Assembly (NCBI RefSeq): GCF_004005565.1 | Contig: NZ_SADD01000001.1 | Location: 1-64,000 of the forward strand | Direction of reading: 5' to 3' | Source of the DNA: Lujinxingia sediminis | GTDB lineage: Bacteria > Myxococcota_A > Bradymonadia > Bradymonadales > Bradymonadaceae | Length of the DNA: 64,000 nucleotides | Shown: piece by piece, positions 46,919-55,891 of the stretch | How positions within the stretch are numbered: the stretch's first letter is position 1 | Layout of the letters: every line of letters begins with the position of its first letter | Notes under the pieces: generated by a model | Seen by the model: only the letters and a program-made list of their open reading frames with translations | Told to the model about the DNA's origin: nothing | Databases searched by the model: none | Position numbers and translations under genes: made by a program

Positions 46919-49480
46919 ATGAATCACCTCCCGATTGACGATGTCCTGGATAAGGTCGTGGACACGCTCCGCGAGCATTCGGGCGTGGTGATTGAGGCGC
47001 CGCCCGGCGCCGGCAAGAGCACGCGGGTGCCTCCGGCGTTGCTCGACGCCGGGCTGGCCGGTGGCCGCCAGATCGTGATGCTGGAGCCGCGTCGCGTGGC
47101 CGCCCGGGCCACCGCGCGCCGCATCGCCGAGGAGCGCGGCGTTCGCCTCGGCGCTGAGGTAGGCTACCAGGTGCGTTTTGACCGCCGTGCCGGCCCCGAC
47201 ACAAAGCTTCTCGTGATTACGGAGGGCATCCTCACCCGCTGGTTGCAGCGCGACCCGTTGCTCGACGAGGTCGGCGTGGTGATCCTCGATGAGTTTCACG
47301 AGCGCAGTGTGCACAGCGATCTGGCCATCGCTTTTTTGCGAGAAGTTCAGCAGGTGCGCGACGATCTCAAGGTCGTGGTGATGTCGGCGACCATCGACAC
47401 CGCGCCTATCGCCGACTTCTCAGGCGTACCGGTGATCAAAAGTCAGGGGCGTACCTTCCCGGTGGAGGTCGATTACCTGGAGCAGCCTCCCGAAGAGCGC
47501 GTGGAGGTGGAGGCCGCGCGTGCCGCGCGCCGACATGTGGGCAGTGCGGCCGATGATGGCGGTGATATTCTGATATTCTTGCCCGGCCAGGCCGAGATTC
47601 ATCGCTGCCTCTCGGCTCTGGAGCGCTGGGCCCCGGAGGAGGGCATGCGTTGCTTTCCGCTCTATTCGGCGCTTCCGAACCATGAACAGGACCGCGCTCT
47701 TGCGCCGGGCGGCCCCCGGCGCATCATCTGCGCGACGAACATCGCTGAAACCTCGCTGACGATTGAGGGGGTCACGCTGGTGATCGACTCGGGCAAGGTC
47801 CGCGTGATGCGCAGCTCACCGGCCAGCGGGTTGGATGAACTGGTGCTCGAGCATGTGAGCCTGGCGTCAGCGAACCAGCGCGCCGGGCGGGCAGGACGTG
47901 TGCGACCGGGGCGAGCGTTGCGGCTTTGGACGCGGGCGTTTGAGCATCGTATGGCCCCTTACGATGAGGCGGAGCTGCAGCGTGTCGAGCTTGCCACGGT
48001 GGTCCAGGAAGTGGTGGCCTGGAGCGGCGCAGACCCGCGTGATTTTGGCTGGTTTGAGCCACCACCCGAGGTTGCGCTGGAGCAGGCGGTCGAACTTCTT
48101 CGCCAGCTCGGCGCGCTGGAGTCCGCCGACTTCCGCACGACGGAGCTGGGCCGCCGGCTCCTTGATCTTCCGCTGCACCCGCGCCTGGGTCGGATGCTCA
48201 TCGAGGGGGAGCGGCGCGGCACGACGGCGCGCGCCTGCGCGATGGCGGCTATCTTATCGGAGCGGGACTTCGTCACCGCCGTCGCAGCGGATGCGCCGGC
48301 TGCGGCGAGCGACGTGGTGTTGCGCGCGGATCTGTTGGACGATGCCGCCGGGGGCAGTGGCGCGGCCGCGCGGCGTGTCGGGGTGAGCGTGCATCAGGGC
48401 GGGGCGCGCCGGGTAGCCGAGGTTCGCGACCAACTTCGGAAATCGACGGGGGCGTCTTCGCACCGAGATACAGGCGACGAGGACGACGCGCTTCGCACCC
48501 TGCTCAGCGCTTATCCCGACCGCATCGCCTTTCGGCGTGAGGAGGGGCAGAAGCGTTTTGTGATGGTCGGCGGCGAAGCCCTTGCGCTGGCGCGTGAGAG
48601 CGTGGTGCGAGATGCCCCGGTGGTGGTCGCCGCTGCGATCGGCGGTCGCACCCGGGCGCGCGATGCCGTCGGCGGGGTGCAGAGTCGCGGGTTGATTCGC
48701 ATGGCTTCTACCGTGGAGATGCGTTGGCTTGAAGACGCCTTTCCCGAGCGTTTTGAGGAGCGGGTGGTGGTCGACTTTGACCGCGAACGCCAGCGAGTGA
48801 TGGCCGAGCGCCAGCGCCTCTTCGATGGCATTGCGCTTGAGCGCCAGGTGGTCTCGGTGGCCGAACACGCTGACCCTTCGGAGGTGACAGCCTGCCTGCT
48901 TGAGCACGCGCTGGACGATGTTGTTGGCGCCTTCGGCCTCAACACCGATGAGGCGCAGTTTCTACTTCGCTGGGAGTGTGCGCGTCGCTGGTTCCCCGAG
49001 GCCGATTTTCCGCGGCTGATGCTGGACGCGCGTCGCGGCGATCCAGACCAGGCGATCTGGCAGCAGGTCTGCTGGGGCAAGCGCACCTTTGGCCAGCTTT
49101 GCGGCCTGGCGCTCAGCACTCAGCTCGGCGCGTACCTCAACCGCGAGCAACGCCGCCTTCTGGATGAGGAACTCCCACCCCGGCTTGAGGTCCCCTCTGG
49201 AAGTCACATTCGTCTGGACTACAGCCTGGACGCCTCGCCGGTGCTCGCGGTGCGCATCCAGGAGGTCTTCGGCTGGCGAGACTCTCCGCGGGTGGCCCGC
49301 GGACAGGTCGCAGTGCTCCTGCATCTACTCGCGCCCAACTATCGCCCTCAGCAGGTTACCGACGACCTGGCCGGCTTCTGGGAGCGCACCTACCCCGAGG
49401 TGCGAAAAGAGTTGCGCGCGCGCTACGCCAAACACCCCTGGCCTGAAGACCCTTTGAGAGCGCGCGCCATCCGAAAATAG
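46919..49480 (+). CDS. hrpB: DEAH-box ATP-dependent helicase HrpB
   Basis: 853 residues. Motif I APPGAGKST near 25, Ia VAARATARRIA, II as DEFH within ILDEFHERSVHSDL, III SATID, IV RAGRAGRVRPGRALRLW, then the ratchet and OB-fold regions and a long C-terminal extension typical of HrpB (about 550-853; GELCALALSTQL-type segment SFGQLCGLALSTQL). It unwinds RNA in an ATP-dependent way; cellular substrate in bacteria is not settled. The stop is four bases from the convergent His-rich gene. Confidence 0.95.
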   Translation: MNHLPIDDVLDKVVDTLREHSGVVIEAPPGAGKSTRVPPALLDAGLAGGRQIVMLEPRRVAARATARRIAEERGVRLGAEVGYQVRFDRRAGPDTKLLVITEGILTRWLQRDPLLDEVGVVILDEFHERSVHSDLAIAFLREVQQVRDDLKVVVMSATIDTAPIADFSGVPVIKSQGRTFPVEVDYLEQPPEERVEVEAARAARRHVGSAADDGGDILIFLPGQAEIHRCLSALERWAPEEGMRCFPLYSALPNHEQDRALAPGGPRRIICATNIAETSLTIEGVTLVIDSGKVRVMRSSPASGLDELVLEHVSLASANQRAGRAGRVRPGRALRLWTRAFEHRMAPYDEAELQRVELATVVQEVVAWSGADPRDFGWFEPPPEVALEQAVELLRQLGALESADFRTTELGRRLLDLPLHPRLGRMLIEGERRGTTARACAMAAILSERDFVTAVAADAPAAASDVVLRADLLDDAAGGSGAAARRVGVSVHQGGARRVAEVRDQLRKSTGASSHRDTGDEDDALRTLLSAYPDRIAFRREEGQKRFVMVGGEALALARESVVRDAPVVVAAAIGGRTRARDAVGGVQSRGLIRMASTVEMRWLEDAFPERFEERVVVDFDRERQRVMAERQRLFDGIALERQVVSVAEHADPSEVTACLLEHALDDVVGAFGLNTDEAQFLLRWECARRWFPEADFPRLMLDARRGDPDQAIWQQVCWGKRTFGQLCGLALSTQLGAYLNREQRRLLDEELPPRLEVPSGSHIRLDYSLDASPVLAVRIQEVFGWRDSPRVARGQVAVLLHLLAPNYRPQQVTDDLAGFWERTYPEVRKELRARYAKHPWPEDPLRARAIRK

Positions 49481-49483
49481 CGC

Positions 49484-49846
49484 TCACTCCTCGTCCACAA
49501 CCTCAATGGGACCGTGGTTATCACAGTGGTCGCCGTGGGGGTGATGCAGATGCCCGTCGACCAGGTAGTCGATATGATCGCCGTGGGGCACCGGCTCATG
49601 CCCGCAGCCCGGTCCGTGCACATGGTCGGGAGGGTGTGCGCCGCAGCGGTGGTAGGGCGTGCAGCGGTTGGGGTTGATGTCGGTCACCTCAATACGGTGC
49701 TCCTCCACCATATCTCCGCCTTCCGGGTGATGGAGGTGACCATCGTGGAGGTAGTCGACGTGATCCTCATGTTCAATGGCGGTATGCCCGCATCCCGGGC
49801 CGTGCTTATGCCCATCATCGTGATGGTGTTCATGCAGATGCGTCAT
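49484..49846 (-). CDS. His-rich metal-binding protein
   Basis: 120 residues from ATG 49846 with GGGGAGG just upstream. 28 of its residues are histidine and 5 are cysteine. It contains two copies of a module HGPGCGH..H.DH.DYL.DGHLHHP (starting at about 14 and 76), separated by the cysteine-bearing stretch NRCTPYHRCGAHPPDHV, and a C-terminal HGDHCDNHG. No signal peptide; likely cytoplasmic zinc or nickel/cobalt chaperone or buffer. The open frame runs on to 50311, but those added residues are translated repeats (THGHRNLRPTVTEI), so I stop at 49846. Confidence 0.75.
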   Translation of the reverse strand: MTHLHEHHHDDGHKHGPGCGHTAIEHEDHVDYLHDGHLHHPEGGDMVEEHRIEVTDINPNRCTPYHRCGAHPPDHVHGPGCGHEPVPHGDHIDYLVDGHLHHPHGDHCDNHGPIEVVDEE

Positions 49847-50492
49847 GCGTGCCTCCCCGGCAGCGATGAGACTCCTGATCGGGCGAACACCCTTAAATCT
49901 AGCCACCCGGACCATCTGCCCAAACCTTTGCTCGGGTGACCGTGGGTCGTCGCGAAGCCGACCGTGGGTCGCAGATTTCGGTGACCGTGGGTCGCAGATT
50001 TCGGTGACCGTGGGTCGCAGATTTCGGTGACCGTGGGTCCAGATTTCGGTGACCGTGGGTCGTTGCGAAGTCAACCGAGGGTCATCTATGACGGCAGATT
50101 TTCGGTGACCGTGGGTCGCAGATTTCGGTGACCGTGGGTCATTCAAAAGTCGACCGAGGGTCATGTGTGGCGGCAGATTTTCGGTGACCGTGGGTCGTCG
50201 CGCAGGTGACCGTGGGTCGCAGATTTCGGTGACCGTGGGGTCGTCGCGCAGGTGACCGTGGGTCGCAGATTTCGGTGACCGTGGGTCATTCAAAAGTCGA
50301 CCGAGGGTCATGTGTGGCGGCAGATTTTCGGTGACCGTGGGTCGCAGATTTCGGTGACCGTGGGTCGTTGCGCAGGTGACCCTGGGTCATCCAAAAGTCG
50401 ACCGTGGGTCATTTTTTTCCGGTGGTTTTCAGTGACCGCGGGTCATCCAAACGTCGACCGTGGGTCGTTTTGAACATGACCGTGGGTCGCTT
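49847..50492. other. intergenic region filled by the repeat array
   Basis: About 645 bases between the convergently oriented His-rich gene start and the stop of the DUF1552 gene. Almost all of it from 49938 is repeat array F. The first 90 bases are ordinary DNA with the His-rich gene's ribosome-binding site. Confidence 0.6.
49938..50488. repeat. array F of 23 GACC-NNN-GGTC palindromic repeats
   Basis: Cores begin at 49938, 49960, 49983, 50006, 50029, 50051, 50073, 50107, 50130, 50152, 50186, 50208, 50231, 50254, 50277, 50299, 50333, 50356, 50378, 50400, 50434, 50456 and 50478. Start-to-start steps are 22 or 23, with 34 at 50073-50107, 50152-50186, 50299-50333 and 50400-50434. Most cores are GACCGTGGGTC; centre variants are GAG, CTG, GCG, plus one AACC arm and one 12-bp copy (50231). 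Spacers alternate among GCAGATTTCGGT, GTCGCGCAGGT, ATTCAAAAGTC and similar. The section 50130-50196 recurs at 50277-50343, a 147-bp internal duplication. Confidence 0.9.
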
Positions 50493-51881
50493 TTACCCCA
50501 GGTTGAGCGGCTCGGTGCAATGGCGCTCATCCCCGAAGGTGCGGGTCTCCATTCCCATCGCTCCCAGGCAGGCGGTGTAAAGATCGTTGACGGCCCGAGA
50601 GCGTCCGTCGCTCACCCGATGATGGTAGCCGGTCCGCGCGGCAAAAGAGCCGCCGGCGACCAGGTAAAACATCTCATCGTGGTTGTGGGTGGAGGGGTTG
50701 GAGATCTCGGTGCCCGCCAAGAGCAGTGAGTTCCCGAGTACCGTCTCGCCATTGGCCTCCTCAAACTCCGGGGCGTCCAGGCGCTCTAAGAGCTCGGCGA
50801 GCATCGTCATCTGGAAGAGGGTGTAGGTGGAAAAGTCGTTGTCGGGCCGGGCGTTGTAGCGGTGTCCCAGCTCGTGGTGGGCGGCCTGGGTGCCCGCCAG
50901 AAAGAAGTCCTCGCCGCCGGCGCCCAGCGTAAAACTTACAAAACGCGTCAGGTCGCAGCGCAGCGCCGTGGCCAGAAGGTCGGCCTGCAGACGAAAGACC
51001 TCAGCGTACTCCGAGTAGCGCGTCTCCGCGTAGGAGGCAGGTTGGTCGGGTTGCAGGCATTGTGCACGCATCTCGTGGTCATGGCGCTGCGCGCGCCGCT
51101 CCAGCTGGCGAAGCTGGTCGAGGTGGTCCGAGATCTGCGCGCGGCTAAGCGGGTCAAGCCCGTAGCGATCGCTGATGACGCGGTGGTACTCGGGAAGCAC
51201 CGTATCGAGGATGCTCTGCTGACGCGCACGTTCGGTATCGCCCGGGGCCGCGGCGGGATCGTGGCCGAAGAGACGATGAAAGGTGTCCAGCGGGTTTAAG
51301 AGCGGCGGGTTGGGCTGGTTGACCCCTCGCCAGGACTTTACGTGATAGGTGCGAGTTTTGGGGGCACCGCGCATCACACCCAACTCCAGCGAGGGCAGTG
51401 CGGTTTCGGGGCGAAGATGCGTTAGCGCAACCTGCTCGAGCGAGGGGCCACCGGCGGAGTTCGCATAGCGTTTGCCGTAGTGATCCACGTGATCGTGTTC
51501 TTGAAAAGGGTTGGACGCTCCTACAGCAAACGCGCCGCTGCCCCGGCTATGATCGTCGCCGGAGCCTTCCTTGCCTGCCGGATCGCTCAAGCCCGAGACG
51601 AGCGCCAGACGGTGGCGCACCCGCTCCAATGGCGAGAGCACGCCTGGGAGCGCTTCGAGCGGGCCGGGGTCTTGCGGAAGCCAGAGCTCGGGAGGGCAGC
51701 CGTTGGCAAAAAAGAAGGTGATCAGCCGACGCGGTGCCAGCGCCGATGCCTCACTCGCCCTCAGCAGACGGTGCCCGAGCAAAGCGTCGCCGCCGAGCGC
51801 CGCGATGAAGGGTAGCCCGATGGCCAGCGTGCCGGCACCGCGCAAAAACGCGCGTCGTGTCATCGTTCGGTGGGTACTCAT
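50493..51881 (-). CDS. DUF1552 protein with Tat signal
   Basis: 462 residues. Starts MSTHRTMTRRAFLRGAG with the twin-arginine pattern RRAFLRGA, so export by the Tat route to periplasm or outer membrane is likely. The body follows DUF1552: PRRLITFFFANGCPPELW, LALVSGLSD, SRGSGAFAVGA, YANSAGGPSLEQ, SWRGVNQPNPPLLNPLDTFHRLFG and LFFCLSQPLLAG-type segment with HHELGHRYN. No catalytic function established; typically encoded next to a DUF1592 protein, as here (overlap of four bases at 51878-51881). The pair is common in Myxococcota/Planctomycetes-type bacteria. Confidence 0.9.
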   Translation of the reverse strand: MSTHRTMTRRAFLRGAGTLAIGLPFIAALGGDALLGHRLLRASEASALAPRRLITFFFANGCPPELWLPQDPGPLEALPGVLSPLERVRHRLALVSGLSDPAGKEGSGDDHSRGSGAFAVGASNPFQEHDHVDHYGKRYANSAGGPSLEQVALTHLRPETALPSLELGVMRGAPKTRTYHVKSWRGVNQPNPPLLNPLDTFHRLFGHDPAAAPGDTERARQQSILDTVLPEYHRVISDRYGLDPLSRAQISDHLDQLRQLERRAQRHDHEMRAQCLQPDQPASYAETRYSEYAEVFRLQADLLATALRCDLTRFVSFTLGAGGEDFFLAGTQAAHHELGHRYNARPDNDFSTYTLFQMTMLAELLERLDAPEFEEANGETVLGNSLLLAGTEISNPSTHNHDEMFYLVAGGSFAARTGYHHRVSDGRSRAVNDLYTACLGAMGMETRTFGDERHCTEPLNLG

Positions 51882-53962
51882 GGCGTGCCTCCCGGGTAGC
51901 GATGCTGGCGTACATGGCGAAATGCCTCGCTCGATACGATCGCCACGGTGATGTCGGTGTAAGAGCGCCCCTGGCTTCGTGCCTCATCGATGATCGCGTT
52001 GAGTGTGCACCGGTCGACGTCGACCGTAGGTCGGCCCACCGCGTACTGGTACATCTGCTCGACCATGCAACGCTCAGCGTTTTCGCTCTCGGAGAGAAGT
52101 TCGCCCAGCTGGCGGGCGCCTTCAAAATGCAGGGTGTCGCGCTCGTAGGGGCTTTGCGTGATGGCGCCGCGCACATCGAGCGGGTGCCCGGTGTCATCGA
52201 CGCTGCGGTGGCGCCCGGTGGCATCAAAGGCCTCCAGACCAAAGCCGATGGGATCGGCCGCGCGGTGGCAGAAGTTGCAGGAGGGATCATCGCTGTGGCG
52301 CTGCAACCTCTCGCGGGTGCTCAATCCTTCGGTATCCGGCGCGGCCTGCATCACGGCATTGGAGGCCGGTGAGGGTACGGACTGACATAGAAAACGCTCG
52401 CGCACGAAGATGCCGCGTTTAACCGGGGAGGTCGTGTCATTGCTGGTGCTCGCTGTGAGCAGCGCCCCCTGGGTGAGCAGGCCGCCGCGGGGGCTGTTCT
52501 CATCAAACGCCGTCGGCTCATCGGGGGCAGCCTCGGTCTCCATGCCGTAATAGCGGGCCAGGCGAGGGGTCAGGTAGCTAAAGCGCGCGTCGAAGATCGA
52601 GAGCCAGTCGGCCTGGTCGTCAAAGGCGATGGCCTGAGAGAAGTTCTCGATCTCCAGGCGCATATCTTCAATGAGATGCTCGGAGAAGTCCGGGAAGCGC
52701 TCCGGGCTGCGCTCGACGGTGGCCAGGGTGTCGAGGTGCAACCACTCAGCCAGGTAACTCTTAAAGGCGCGGCGCGCGCGCGCATCCTCGAGCATCGTGC
52801 GGGCCCACCGGGCGACGCCTTCGGCGTCGTCGAGCTCCCCGCCGGCGGCCGCGTTGAGCAGCTCACGGTCGGGCGCGGAGTGCCAGATGAAGTAGGAGAG
52901 GCGGCTGGCCATCTCAAAGCCGCTCAGCGCGCGCGTCTCATAGGAGGACTCGGCCTCGGCGTTGAGCTGAGAGGCCAGCGGGCCGAGCACCTCCACGTGG
53001 ATCACCCGCGGGGCAACCGGAGCGCCGGGGGGACGATGCAGGGGGGATGCGGCAAGTTGCATCGAGGTCATACCGGCAGTGGTTGGCGCGAACTGCAGGC
53101 TTAAGCGTGTGGTGCGAAAGGGCGCGACGCGCTCGATGCTTCGGACCTCGCCCACGCTCAGGGTTGCGACGATGGGGTGGGGCGCATCATTGGCCAGCTG
53201 GACGCTCACGCGGTAGGTGCCGGGCCTTACGCTCAACGGGGCGGCGATGCCTTCTTCGGCAAGCGTGCCAACGAAGGCGTCCGGCTCTTTGAGCGCGGCG
53301 GCGTTCAACGTGTCAGGGGCACGGTCGCTCTCCAGCCGATAGAGAAATTGCGGGGCCTGCAACATCGCCTCGATCACGAGCCGGGCGCCAGCCTCCGGCG
53401 ACGATTCCTGCGCGAGGAGTGCAGCGAAGCGCCGCGTTTCATCGCTGCTGAGCGGGCGGCGGAAGAGCTCCATGCCTGCCTCCTCGACCAGCATGCGGGC
53501 GCAGCGCTCGGCGGTCTCTTCGCAGAGGCTCAGGTTGCGTAACCACCGGTGGTCGTTCGAGAGCGCGGCGGTGGCCTCCCGGGCCAGGTGCGCGTACACC
53601 TCCACGTGACGACTTGAGACGGTCAGACCCCAGGCTGTGTTTTTAAAGCCGTCGACGTAGGACTCCCGGGGCAGGCTCTCGCGCCAGGCGCTCAAATCCA
53701 CCCCCAGAATATCGTGGATGCTCCAGATGTACTCCTGATGGGTCAGGCGCCGGGCGTAGCCCGGTCCCGGATCCAGAGCGCCGGCCTCGCAGATCGCGGC
53801 TGTGTTCTGGTCGGCGGGGCGCTCCTGAAGTGGAGCGGGGCAGGCCATCAGCCCTGCCAGCGCGCCCCAGAGCGCAAGTGTAGCAACGGTTTGCAAGCGT
53901 AGGTTCAAAACAGGATCTTCGGTTTCGGGGGCCTTCAGGCCCTGATGGGAGGTGAACATCAT
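51878..53962 (-). CDS. DUF1592-family protein with heme-like motif
   Basis: 694 residues as drawn; an alternative TTG start at 53908 would put the lipobox (GLMAC) near residue 23, which I think more likely. The mature protein has DUF1587/1592/1588/1585-type modules: ALDPGPGYARRLTHQEYIWSIHDILGVD, RRPLSSDETRRFAALL, MASRLSYFIWHSAPDRELL, GLLTQGALLTASTSNDTTSPVKRGIFVRERFLCQ, and near the C-terminus CNFCHRAADPIGFGLEAFDATGRHR with a CXXCH. Probably exported with the DUF1552 protein. Function unknown. Confidence 0.85.
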   Translation of the reverse strand: MMFTSHQGLKAPETEDPVLNLRLQTVATLALWGALAGLMACPAPLQERPADQNTAAICEAGALDPGPGYARRLTHQEYIWSIHDILGVDLSAWRESLPRESYVDGFKNTAWGLTVSSRHVEVYAHLAREATAALSNDHRWLRNLSLCEETAERCARMLVEEAGMELFRRPLSSDETRRFAALLAQESSPEAGARLVIEAMLQAPQFLYRLESDRAPDTLNAAALKEPDAFVGTLAEEGIAAPLSVRPGTYRVSVQLANDAPHPIVATLSVGEVRSIERVAPFRTTRLSLQFAPTTAGMTSMQLAASPLHRPPGAPVAPRVIHVEVLGPLASQLNAEAESSYETRALSGFEMASRLSYFIWHSAPDRELLNAAAGGELDDAEGVARWARTMLEDARARRAFKSYLAEWLHLDTLATVERSPERFPDFSEHLIEDMRLEIENFSQAIAFDDQADWLSIFDARFSYLTPRLARYYGMETEAAPDEPTAFDENSPRGGLLTQGALLTASTSNDTTSPVKRGIFVRERFLCQSVPSPASNAVMQAAPDTEGLSTRERLQRHSDDPSCNFCHRAADPIGFGLEAFDATGRHRSVDDTGHPLDVRGAITQSPYERDTLHFEGARQLGELLSESENAERCMVEQMYQYAVGRPTVDVDRCTLNAIIDEARSQGRSYTDITVAIVSSEAFRHVRQHRYPGGTP

Positions 53963-54079
53963 GGATGCCGGGAGGATTTTTGCTCCCGGGCGCGCTTCAT
54001 CTTAGGATGGCCGCCGGGCCGCTTCCAGCGCCCGATTCAAGGGCGCTTCTCAAGGGCCAGAACCCCAGGCAGAACCTCT

Positions 54080-55891
54080 ATGGTTGGACCCACCTCCTTT
54101 GTCGATTATTCAGTGCGCCACCTCTCCCAGGCGTTGATGGCCCAGGGGCTTCTCAACCAGGAGCAGGCTCGCCGAGCCGTGGAGCAAGAGGCCGTGGTGC
54201 GCCACGGGCTGCTCAAGGCGAGGGCCGACCAGGCCGGTCGCCGGCGCGCAAGCTACAAGGTGACTCCGGCCGAGGTCATCGCTCAGCTGGAGTTTCGCCA
54301 GCCCTCCGGCGATCTGCTCGACGAGGACGCCATCATGGCCGCGCTGGCCCGCGACGCCGGGCTTCCCTTCGAGAAGCCCGACCCGCTGGAGCTGGACATG
54401 GAGCTCATCGCGCGCACGATGAGCCAGCCCTTTGCGCGCCGTCACAGCTGCGTGGCGCTGCGCCGCGAGGAGGGCCGCACCATCATCGCGCTCGATAACC
54501 CCTACGACCCTCAGCTGCTCCACGAGCTGCACACGCTCATCCCCGGTGAGCTCAGCATCGTGGTCAGCCCCAAGAGCGACATCCTGCGCATTGTGACCGA
54601 GGTCTACGGGCTGCGATCCTCGATCTCGGCCGCCCAGGAAGAACTCTCGCTGGGCATTGATATCGGTAACCTCGAGCAGCTCATTCGCCTTAAAGATGTG
54701 GGCGATATCGAGGCCACCGACCGCCCCATCGTCAACGCGGTGGAGTACCTGCTGCATTATGCCTTCGACCAGCGCGCCAGCGACATTCACCTGGAGCCCA
54801 AGCGCGATCGCACCGTGGTGCGCCTGCGCATCGACGGGGTGTTGCACGGGGTCTACGAGTTTCCGCGCGCCATTCACGCCGCACTGATCAGCCGCGTCAA
54901 AATGCTCGCGCGCATGGATATCGCCGAGAAACGCCGCCCCCAGGACGGTCGCATCAAGACCGAGCGCGCCGGGCGCGAGGTGGAGTTGCGAGTCTCGACC
55001 CTGCCGGTGGCCTTTGGCGAGAAGGCGGTCATCCGCGTCTTCGATCCGCAGGCGTTGATTCAGAACCTCGACCATATCGGTTTTTATAAAGATGACCTGA
55101 CGCAATGGCGCAGCTTCATCAACCGCCCCCATGGTCTGATCCTTGTGACCGGCCCCACCGGCAGCGGTAAGACCACCACGCTCTACTCCACCCTGCGCGA
55201 GCTGGCCGGCCCCGACGTCAACATCACCACCGTCGAAGACCCCATTGAGATGGTCTACGAGGAGTTCAACCAGGTGCTGGTCCAGCGCCGCATCGACGTG
55301 GACTTTAGCACCGCATTGCGCACGATTCTGCGTCAGGATCCCGACATCATTATGGTCGGTGAGATCCGCGACGGGGAAACCGCCGCCATGGCCACCCAGG
55401 CCGCGCTCACAGGCCACCTGGTCTTCTCGACCTTGCATACCAACGACACCCCCTCGGCCATCAATCGGCTGATCGATATGGAGGTCGAGCCCTTTTTGAT
55501 GGCCTCGACCATGGTCGGGGTGATGGCACAGCGCCTGCTGCGCACGATCTGCCCGCGCTGCAAAGTCCAGGGCACGCTGAACGCCGAGCAGGTGGAACTC
55601 TTGCAGATCAAGCTCCCACCCCGAAGCTCTCAGAGCCTGCCGATGTGGTATGGTGAGGGCTGTGTCAAATGTCGGGGCACCGGTTACTTCGGGCGCACCG
55701 CGATCTTTGAGCTCTTGCCGGTCGATGAGACTGTGCGTCAGCTGATCGCAAAGCGCGCCAGCGCCCCGGAGATTCGCAAAGCCGCGCGCGCCAACGGCAT
55801 GATGTCGCTGCGGGAATGCGCCATCAAAAAACTCGCTCAAGGCCTCACGACCTTTGAAGAAGTGATGACGGTCGTATCGGATGTGACATGA
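54080..55891 (+). CDS. GspE/PilB-type secretion or pilus assembly ATPase
   Basis: 603 residues from ATG 54080 (an upstream in-frame start at 53945 gives Arg-rich unrelated residues). N-terminal region with MshEN-like segments (about 60-160), then the AAA motor: Asp and His boxes, Walker A GPTGSGKTTT near 357, TRQDPDIIMVGEIRDGETA-type Walker B (ILRQDPDIIMVGEIRDGETA), and the zinc knuckle CPRC (about 491)/CVKC (528). Powers type IV pilus extension or type II export. With pilD in the window but no pilC/pilA next to it, the exact system is not determined. Confidence 0.9.
   Translation: MVGPTSFVDYSVRHLSQALMAQGLLNQEQARRAVEQEAVVRHGLLKARADQAGRRRASYKVTPAEVIAQLEFRQPSGDLLDEDAIMAALARDAGLPFEKPDPLELDMELIARTMSQPFARRHSCVALRREEGRTIIALDNPYDPQLLHELHTLIPGELSIVVSPKSDILRIVTEVYGLRSSISAAQEELSLGIDIGNLEQLIRLKDVGDIEATDRPIVNAVEYLLHYAFDQRASDIHLEPKRDRTVVRLRIDGVLHGVYEFPRAIHAALISRVKMLARMDIAEKRRPQDGRIKTERAGREVELRVSTLPVAFGEKAVIRVFDPQALIQNLDHIGFYKDDLTQWRSFINRPHGLILVTGPTGSGKTTTLYSTLRELAGPDVNITTVEDPIEMVYEEFNQVLVQRRIDVDFSTALRTILRQDPDIIMVGEIRDGETAAMATQAALTGHLVFSTLHTNDTPSAINRLIDMEVEPFLMASTMVGVMAQRLLRTICPRCKVQGTLNAEQVELLQIKLPPRSSQSLPMWYGEGCVKCRGTGYFGRTAIFELLPVDETVRQLIAKRASAPEIRKAARANGMMSLRECAIKKLAQGLTTFEEVMTVVSDVT

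Noticed and set aside
49484-50311. 275-residue protein on the minus strand spanning the array
   Set aside because: The N-terminal 155 residues are translated repeats (THGHRNLRPTVTEI and variants); the natural start with ribosome-binding site is at 49846.
49938-50488. CRISPR array
   Set aside because: The conserved core is only 11 bp and the gaps of 11-23 bp are themselves repeated, not unique spacers; no cas genes nearby.
53945-54079. upstream start of the GspE/PilB gene
   Set aside because: The added 45 residues are Arg/Gly-rich with no relation to the family, and they overlap the divergent DUF1592 start.
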